Assembly: GCF_015706575.1 (NCBI RefSeq)
Contig: NW_024037059.1
Location: forward strand, 33,738,129-33,802,128
Length of the DNA: 64,000 bases
DNA from: Patiria miniata
Taxonomy: Eukaryota; Echinodermata; Asteroidea; Valvatida; Asterinidae
Direction of reading: 5' to 3'
This document shows, one piece after another, positions 57,948 to 64,000 of this stretch; position 1 is the stretch's first letter; the number at the start of each line of letters is the position of its first letter. Under the pieces are notes generated by a model. The model ran no database searches, was not told where the DNA came from, and saw nothing but the letters and a program-made list of their open reading frames with translations. A program made the position numbers and the translations under genes.

Positions 57948-58615
57948 AAATGAAACAAAATATCCCCTCATAAGTTTATAACTTCTGCTAAAAAAAAATC
58001 AGGGGGAAGTGCCCAGGAAACGCCTCAGACTGCACCGCAGAGCATCTACGATCCAAACTTTCCCGGGGCCCTTAAGGGGGCCCCGGACCCCTCGCCGGAA
58101 GGGCTTCGTGCTCCGCGCTCGCATTAGTCCTCCGGCCAAATTTCCTCTATGCTATTATTTCACCCTAGCAGTGCCCAACCTTTTTTGTACCTTCAGCAGC
58201 GAATGGCTGTGGCTCGGACTACAAGTGGCCTGAATCCCATTCCAAAATAAAAAGTTGTGAAAAAAATACGAACATGGAACATGGTTCTCAACTTTGAGTA
58301 CATAACAAACTTTATAAAGAACAAAAAAATTACAAATTTAAATGGAATTTTCGATGTTTAAAACGTTTTCTAAAAGTGGAAAGTGGCCAGGAATCGCCTC
58401 AGATTGCACCACAGAGCATCTATAATCCAAATTTTCCCCACGCCGTAAGGGCTTCGCGCTCCGCGCTCGCAGGTCCTTGACCCTTCATTACAATTCTAGC
58501 CCCCCCCCCCCGGCAAATGGCAGTCTGGATTCGCCCCTGGAACGGGATTTTGTCCCGGGTTACACAGATTGCAGCAAGCAATTAAGTAAGATTTGAGGCT
58601 TGCATGGTGGAGATA

Positions 58616-58890
58616 CTAAGTAATGAAAGGTTTGCGGAAACACCTTGTGCGAATAATTTCTCAACTAAGAGAATGGTTCTGAAAAGAACCAGAGGTATAA
58701 ACTCGTCGTTCCGGTCAGTATGCTCTGACCGTCTTCAGGAGAAACTGAAGACGGTCAGAGCATTCTCCTGAAGACGGTCAGAGCATACTGACCGGAATGT
58801 CGAGTTTATACCTCTGGTTCTTTTCAGAACCATTCTCTAAGTTGAGAAATTATCCGCACATGGTGTTTCCGCAAACCTTTCATTACTTAG
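58616..58890. repeat. Snapback palindrome, 127-bp arms
   Basis: The left arm (58616-58742) and right arm (58764-58890) are reverse complements with about six differences. The 21-bp loop repeats GAAGACGGTCAGAGCAT, a phrase also found in both arms. A 12-bp direct repeat AGCAAGCAATTA lies at 58573-58584 and 58889-58900, possibly a target duplication. The arms have no coding capacity. Confidence 0.9.
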
Positions 58891-59274
58891 CAAGCAATTA
58901 GTTTTTCTGTCACCAAATTTAGTCACGGACCATGATGCGCATGCGTCAGTTGTAAATGGAGCGGTTCTCGGACTTGATAAATCATGCTAGTGGGTTAATG
59001 TAGAACTTTCCCTATCCTGTCAAAAATAACAAGCACAAGCCCGACTCAGCTCACTGTATCACTAGTCTGGTACGGGGGCTTGCTTGCACAACAAGCAATT
59101 AAATAATTGATGGCCTTGCCTTATGTTGCTTTCATAATAGCAAGGCCTCATAAATAATAAAGAACAAAACTGCACATTTCAAATGCACTTCTCTTGGCGT
59201 TAAAAGGATGAAATGGCGCGTAACTTAGTGGTATAGAAAAGGTGGGTACATGTTTATTATAATTATGAGAAGCG

Positions 59275-59620
59275 CCTACACTCTAAAAAAGAAGTGCAAA
59301 TTGACGTTGTGTAAAACTATTGTGTAAAAAAAAATTGTGTCATTTCTGCTCAATATTGAGCTCCTACTTGTGTCATATGTGTTACACATGAAAAGGGTAA
59401 AATAGTACCTAACATTGACTACAAGTCCCAGCAGCACAGGCAAAAAGTTAAAATCATGGTCTTATTACCCAAGTGATGAGTTAAAGAAACTGGATTTACC
59501 CAACAACTGTGTAACTATTCTTTCATTGAACGCGTCGAAGAGTAGAATTTACCACAACATTAGTAAAATTTTACCAATGTACGGGGTAAACTTAGGGATT
59601 TTGAAGACGTGATTTCTTTG
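59275..59620. repeat. Probable MITE built of GTGTAAA / TTACCC words
   Basis: Starting at CTACACTCTAAAAAAG, the stretch carries repeated GTGTAAAA, TTACCC and ACCAACAACT-type words in both orientations, including ACAACATTAGTAAAATTTTACC. Defined termini are not clear. A 65-codon frame at 59415-59612 is a by-product of this repeat. Confidence 0.4.
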
Positions 59621-60386
59621 TTCCAGGTAAGTCAGTGAAATGAATTTCAGTGTTGATTCCTCCAAATGCGATGCTGATGTATAAGGATTAGTATCGGAGA
59701 GATTGGAGAAGTGACATGCTTATTATTTAGACATTATTTGCAACTACATTGTTTATTTGGACGTCACGCTCTGCCAACAACGTTTCCATGCACAAGATGC
59801 ATGCGTTTCATGTACCGTATAGTGAGTGTTTTCAGATCTAGAAACACGCAGTAAGTATTTTGGGGAATTCGTTTTAATGAGTTGATTGATGGTAAATTAT
59901 AACACCCCTGACCATCATTTAGCCCACGTTCCTCGTAATAATCTTCATAAATCAGCACCACATTTGGGGAAATAGTCATTTTACTGACTTTCAAACCAAG
60001 TATTGTGTGTGAAGGAATGGCCCAACGCTAAAATATGCCCCCTTCCCACAAACAGAAGAAAACAGGACATAATGCAGTTTTGTTACAGTGCGGACCTCGT
60101 AGAAACACTTGTTTACAATCCCAAAACTTCAGCACCAGTCTTCACCTCTCAGAACTGTTCCTTGCTCATGTTTGTCCAATCCGGAGCTTTCCCGAGAATT
60201 ATGTTGGAGACAAAAGCCTTCAACTGACCCTCTGTTTATTTTTTTTCTTCATTTTTTGTGTTCATCTTTCTTCTTCTGTTTCATGATAATGTCTGGCACA
60301 TTGATGAAGGACTTTTAAGGCCCACTGTAATGTATCTAAAAAATAATTGATGAACAGAGTTTTTTTTCTAAACGCGCCCTTGGCTA
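59621..60386. other. Non-coding stretch
   Basis: Overlapping short frames lie near 60.0-60.3 kb but have no recognisable domain, signal peptide plus donor, or splice partner. No repeats were recognised. Confidence 0.4.
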
Positions 60387-60390
60387 TTAA

Positions 60391-60909
60391 AGGGAATATA
60401 CATCATTTGCTTTTGCTGTAATTTTCAGAAATGGATGGAATTGGGGGATTGGAAATATATAGCAAATATAGTTACACTGACTTTTTTTGAGGTTTTGGGT
60501 TCGAAAATGCTATAAAAACCAAGAAAAACGATCATTTTCCTGTAGTCTGGTTCCCTGACTCCATATAAGAAGAAACAGAGCAGTTTACATACATTGGGGA
60601 ATTGTAAGGTCAGGGAACCAGTCTAGCTGGCTCGTACCCGTTCATAGGTTTGTAATCGATTGCAAACAAGTGCAATACGGTCAATTGGGGCCAGTATTTG
60701 AAAAAAAAAGCCAGTTGTTTCCAACGCTGATCGGCCGATCAGCGTTGGAAATTGATACAAAAATACCACTTTTCTTGAAAATGACAGTATACCAGGTGCC
60801 ATAATTTTACAGGATGCTTTAGACTGTCATTTACCAACATCCTATTAAGGTATTTCGCCAAAACTTGGTAGTTTTATTTTTCGATGTTTGCAAATGTTGT
60901 ATATTCCCT
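60391..60909. mobile_element. TTAA-flanked MITE, family A, copy 2 (519 bp)
   Basis: Full-length second copy of the element at 16836-17350, in the same orientation and with only scattered differences (for example a longer A-run and a two-base insertion before GGTCAATTGG). TTAA lies at 60387-60390 and 60910-60913. Both the CGGCCG-centred palindrome and the TCTGGTTCCCTGACTCC stem are preserved. Confidence 0.9.
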
Positions 60910-61072
60910 TTAAATAATGGAGTGTCATCATTGTGTCCATGCATTAAAGAAAAGATGCATTATGTTAAATAGCTGGGAGACGAATTATTAATACGTTGAC
61001 CATGCATGCGTGTTATCTACCGAGTATTATCCTCACTACAACAGCTCATTGAGTAAGTTGCAGTGGTTCGAG

Positions 61073-61130
61073 ATGGAGTCGAGAGCGCTGATCGCGCTCT
61101 GCACTGTTGCTGCAACTGCAGTATTTCTTG
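61073..61130 (+). CDS. Signal-peptide exon
   Basis: It encodes residues 1-19 plus one base, with donor CTTG/GTGAGT. ATGs further upstream (about 61,008) run into a stop in their own frame, so 61073 is preferred. Confidence 0.7.
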
Positions 61131-63370
61131 GTGAGTACAAACTCTTACAGTTACACTTCTTCAGTAGACGATTAAGTTTTAGAGTTAATCCGCAATTTAG
61201 TTTGTTAATTGAAGATAAAACATTTCAATGGCCTGTTGTCAGTGATTGTAAAGGCGGACATGCAGAATTGTTGACCTAAGTTTTTTGGTTTGTTTGTTTT
61301 TTTGTTTTGCTGCATCATTTCCTATGTACCCCGAAACGAATACGGTACTATAGAGAAAAGAGATATATATTTTCGGCAATAATCCAAACTAAAGCGAAGC
61401 AAATTTCATGACATCATAAACTGAAATTTTATTACGCCGGCCTCTTTTGTCACAAAATTATTGCTACCGGCTTAAAATCATGTTTTCCGATCATGCAATG
61501 GTGTGAACATAGGTTTTCCCGTCCAATTCTATACCTTGCTCATTCGGTCATGCAAAACTTTCATTAAAAATCGCATAAAAACTGGCAAATGTTTTCCAAC
61601 CCGGTTTCATTCAGCGAAAGTTCAAATAAATGAGCTAGGTTATCTTTGTTAACGCGTAAAACGTAAGCAGCATACGGAACTTGTGTACAGGGTGAGTAAA
61701 AAAAAGTGACCGAATTTGAAAAATTTGTTAAAAATAAGTTGCTCGCTCCATTTCATAAAAATAACATAGGCATCAAGTACATGTATTGACTAGAACCTGT
61801 GAAAAGTTCACTTAATTTTCGTACGCTCTTCCCAAGTTATGTCTATTTTAATAAAAAGATCACAACATTCAGCTGGCCACCACTGATCATTAACCGTTCT
61901 ACGAGCTGATGAATGCCCATTAAATACAATGAAACATGAACGTTTGACAACCTCCATGGAGGAACGAGAATTTGCAAAGGAAAACATACAAAAATTGCTA
62001 TTAATATTTTAAGGAAAAAAAGAGTTTACTTGTTCCTCATATTCAAACACAAAATCTGACAGTAAAAATTATGTTTCAGTCTTGGTTTAAATGAATAAAA
62101 TCTCATTTTGTATTTGAATGCTTGTGTGTAATCTGTCTCACTTTGCCGAGTAGTTTCCAATGGCATTCCATGGACAGCTATAAAAAAGGGTTCTTTCAGT
62201 AAAACATGCATAACTTCTGATAGCATGGATCAATTTCAGGTTTGTTTTCAGAGGAGTGGAAGAACATGCTCTTTTAAGACATACTTCATCCCGTGTATCA
62301 AATTTAGTTGCATTTTAAGGGGAAAAAAATATTATTCCGGGTCACTTTCTTTTTAACTCAGTCTGTGTTTAATTGGTAGCTTTGTATTTGCAAACGTTCA
62401 CAAAAACAACACATGCTCAATGAAACTGTGCAGCTGCAGTAGCAAGATATTCATATGTCATAGTAATGAAACAGAGTCTAAAATTACATGACTTTTGGGA
62501 AATCTTTATAAAGGAATGTACGGGAATTTCAAAGAAAATTACGATTGCTTGAGAAGGAAATATGAAATGCGTATAACGGAACAGAAAAAAAAAAGCATGT
62601 AAAGCGATAGAAGGAAATAAAATTGGGCACTTGCCAAAGGTAGAGGTTATTGGTTTTCAATCAGACAAAATGTTTATTCAAATTTGCATAAACATGGGCA
62701 AGCATTTTCACACTCGGTGCAAGTTAGCGAATGTTCAAAATATTTCAGCGTATCCTCATTCACCCTTGTTCATTTCATTTCGTGAGCTTTGGATTTTAAT
62801 CCTGCCCGGGAATCCAATTTGGTACATATATTTGTATATACATTACTGAAATTTGGCAGTTGCAGCAGAAAGATATAGGTTTTCCTGGGAAAACCTATAT
62901 TTGACCAAACAGTGAGGTTTTTTGACCTGCCGGAAAAGCCATGCGTTTTCTTCTCGCTAAGCGTCTTGGTGACAAAATGACTAACTGAGTCGTGGACTTG
63001 ACTGACTGAGTCACTGAGACACTGAATGTAAATGAAGTGTTCCATACCCGTTGACGGCCCATTGCGTACATCAATGTGGATCGGTAAAACTGCTCATTTT
63101 CTTGTAAACAGTATATTTTTGACAAAGCCTCTCTTTTTGTGCGGCTTGCAGAGGTCTCAGCCCATGTGTGTTACAGAGGTCAGGAGTTGTACACCAACCA
63201 AGATGGTACCCGTGCCCACAGGTGGGTGGAGAATGCACCCGACCCGTGTGCCTGTACTGACGTACGACTGGGCGGGGTGAACACCCAGCCACAGGCCTCG
63301 AAAGCTCTACCCCTCGGTACTAGATCAGTGTGGACAAGCGACCGCAAGCATGACTGCTCTACAGAATCAG
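61073..63370 (+). CDS. 5' part of a secreted or membrane protein gene, incomplete at the window end
   Basis: Two exons are visible, 61073-61130 and 63152-63370, giving 92 residues plus a split codon. The ATG at 61073 gives a signal peptide (MESRALIALC, then a hydrophobic run, ending VSA before His24). The mature part has Cys26, Cys52, Cys54 and Cys88 with a Tyr33 and Trp44. The C...Y...W...CxC order recalls fibronectin type I or finger-like modules, but spacing is longer than the family pattern and the last cysteine is far away, so no domain is assigned. Exon 2 is phase 1-1, typical of shuffled extracellular modules. Later exons lie beyond the window. Good as a gene fragment, unknown as to product. 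Confidence 0.65.
61688..62365. mobile_element. Mariner-like MITE in intron 1 of the second gene (678 bp)
   Basis: The ends are imperfect inverted repeats, CAGGGTGAGTAAAAAAAAGTGACC on the left and a complement reading CAGACTGAGTTAAAAAGAAAGTGACC on the right. The left flank is TA and the right flank is TG, so a TA target duplication would need one mutation. No transposase is encoded. The CAGGGTG...AAAAAAAGTGACC style is reminiscent of mariner-type elements; the superfamily is inferred. Confidence 0.5.
62869..62903. repeat. Short perfect hairpin
   Basis: ATATAGGTTTTC and its complement flank a 3-nt loop, giving a 12-bp stem in intron 1 of the second gene. Confidence 0.6.
63152..63370 (+). CDS. 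Cysteine-containing phase 1-1 exon
   Basis: The acceptor is GGCTTGCAG; using the overlapping GCAGAG two bases later gives an early stop, so 63152 is chosen. The donor is ATCAG/GTTAGA. The exon is 219 nt (73 codons) and GC-rich compared with its surroundings. It encodes the sequence from Glu20 to Ser92, including all cysteines of the mature part seen so far. Confidence 0.7.
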
Positions 63371-63429
63371 GTTAGAGTTAAATCTTTAAATTATAATTAA
63401 AATGTGATGGAACAGCAAGTCAAGTTAAC

Positions 63430-63570
63430 GCAGTTGTACATTTCATCGCCTTTTATCTCTGTGACCTGGGTTCGAATCCAGTCCTCGCTGACATGTGGTT
63501 ATCAGTCCATAGGGCCTACCAAACGTGTTGTGGGTTTTCTTCGGAAAGCGTTCCAGAGTCATTTTTTTGG
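63430..63570 (+). repeat. tRNA-derived SINE fragment
   Basis: It contains a perfect B-box GGTTCGAATCC (about 63,469-63,479) followed by ACATGTGG, ATCAGTCCATA and GTGGGTTTTCTTCGG, the same words in the same order as the minus-strand SINE at 42195-42349. The A-box region is poorly conserved, and the copy is truncated after about 63,550. Confidence 0.65.
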
Positions 63571-63839
63571 CAAGGCACGTTGAACGTTACTGAGACGAGA
63601 TAAGGTTTTCCTTTATCGTTGCTGATACCATGCATGTCACTTGCTATTCGACTCAATATTCAACAGGAATACTTTTCCTGTCAGCTATTGGTTTCTTCTG
63701 CAACCAGGTATAGTCCGCTACCTTAATCGGTATACACGAATCATATCACATGATTAAAACAATATCTTTAACATGATTCGGGATATTTTTTGCATGGTTT
63801 AAATTTCACCTTTCCAATCTTATTCATGGCTCCGGAGAG

Positions 63840-64000
63840 CAGTGGCGTAGCCACGGGGGCGTGGGAGGGGGGGGGGCGACAGCTCCCCCCCCCATGAAAC
63901 CTTGTCGCCCCCCCCCCAGTCGCCCCCCCCCCCACTGAGATTTTGAGTTTCTAAAAAAAATTATCATTGATCTACATGACGCGCCCCCCCCCATGAAATG
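63840..64000. mobile_element. Left end of a hAT-type MITE, cut by the window
   Basis: It starts CAGTGGCGTAGCCACGGGGGCG, the terminal style of the hAT MITE at 55839, followed by G-runs and C-runs. The right end is outside the window. Confidence 0.55.

Larger units (their letters stand above)
54938..58539. mobile_element. Outer hAT-type nonautonomous element, interrupted by nested insertions
   Basis: The left terminus is CATTGGCGGATCC and the right terminus is GGATTCGCCCCTG, matching the CAGGGGCGGATCC-type ends of this hAT group. The left half (54938-55105 plus 56354-56779) is split by a 1245-bp Harbinger-like element. Between left and right halves sits a second copy of the same family (56780-57947). 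The right half is 57948-58539. C-runs and G-runs lie just inside each end. No transposase is encoded. A clean outer target duplication is not visible. Confidence 0.75.

Noticed and set aside
59415..59612. 65-codon frame with a good start
   Set aside because: It lies entirely in a repeat built of TTACCC/GTGTAAA words.
1..64000. CRISPR arrays, bacterial operons, integrated virus
   Set aside because: No regular spacer-repeat arrays, no ribosome-binding-site-led ORF clusters and no viral gene set are present. All repeats seen are transposon-derived, microsatellite, minisatellite or exon duplications.

Overview
This is a eukaryotic, gene-poor window. It has split genes with GT-AG introns, long AT-rich non-coding stretches, many nonautonomous DNA transposons, tRNA-derived SINEs, a Penelope-like retroelement fragment and long poly-G/poly-C runs. 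Bacterial features (operons, ribosome binding sites, dense ORFs) are absent. The mix of repeats and the compact hAT, TTAA and Harbinger-type elements suggest a marine invertebrate deuterostome, perhaps an echinoderm or a relative. That is a judgement from overall style, not from a diagnostic gene.

Layout. Positions 1-41,523 hold no coding region I can support. This desert contains a TTAA-flanked MITE (2650-3154), a 76-bp-arm inverted repeat (4681-4962), a first copy of a 515-bp MITE (16836-17350), a 66-bp minisatellite of five units (19639-19968), a CpG-dense orphan promoter-like patch (about 22.44-22.60 kb), a hAT MITE with an 8-bp target duplication (23242-23556), a tRNA-like SINE head (28337-28412) and two perfect cAMP-response-element palindromes.

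Positions 41,524-51,721 hold the best gene, on the + strand. Four exons with matching splice phases encode a 229-residue protein with a signal peptide, a short ectodomain, one membrane span and a basic, then acidic/proline-rich, cytoplasmic tail. I do not recognise the family. The exon that encodes the membrane span has been duplicated twice downstream, and both extra copies are decaying. Its last intron also carries a 5'-truncated Penelope-like element with a perfect 15-bp target duplication.

Positions 51.7-61.0 kb are repeat-rich. They contain two foldback/TIR elements (52721-53022 and 53146-53437), then a nest of four DNA-transposon insertions (54938-58539), then a 127-bp-arm snapback palindrome (58616-58890) and a second copy of the 515-bp MITE (60391-60909). 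The innermost layers of the nest interrupt a Harbinger-like element that still shows a TATA box and the start of a basic, NLS-like ORF.

From 61,073 a second gene starts on the + strand. It has a signal-peptide exon (61073-61130) and a cysteine-containing, phase 1-1 exon (63152-63370), and it runs off the window. A mariner-like MITE lies in its first intron, and a SINE and another hAT terminus follow the second exon. No functional relation between the two genes is visible except that both encode proteins entering the secretory pathway.
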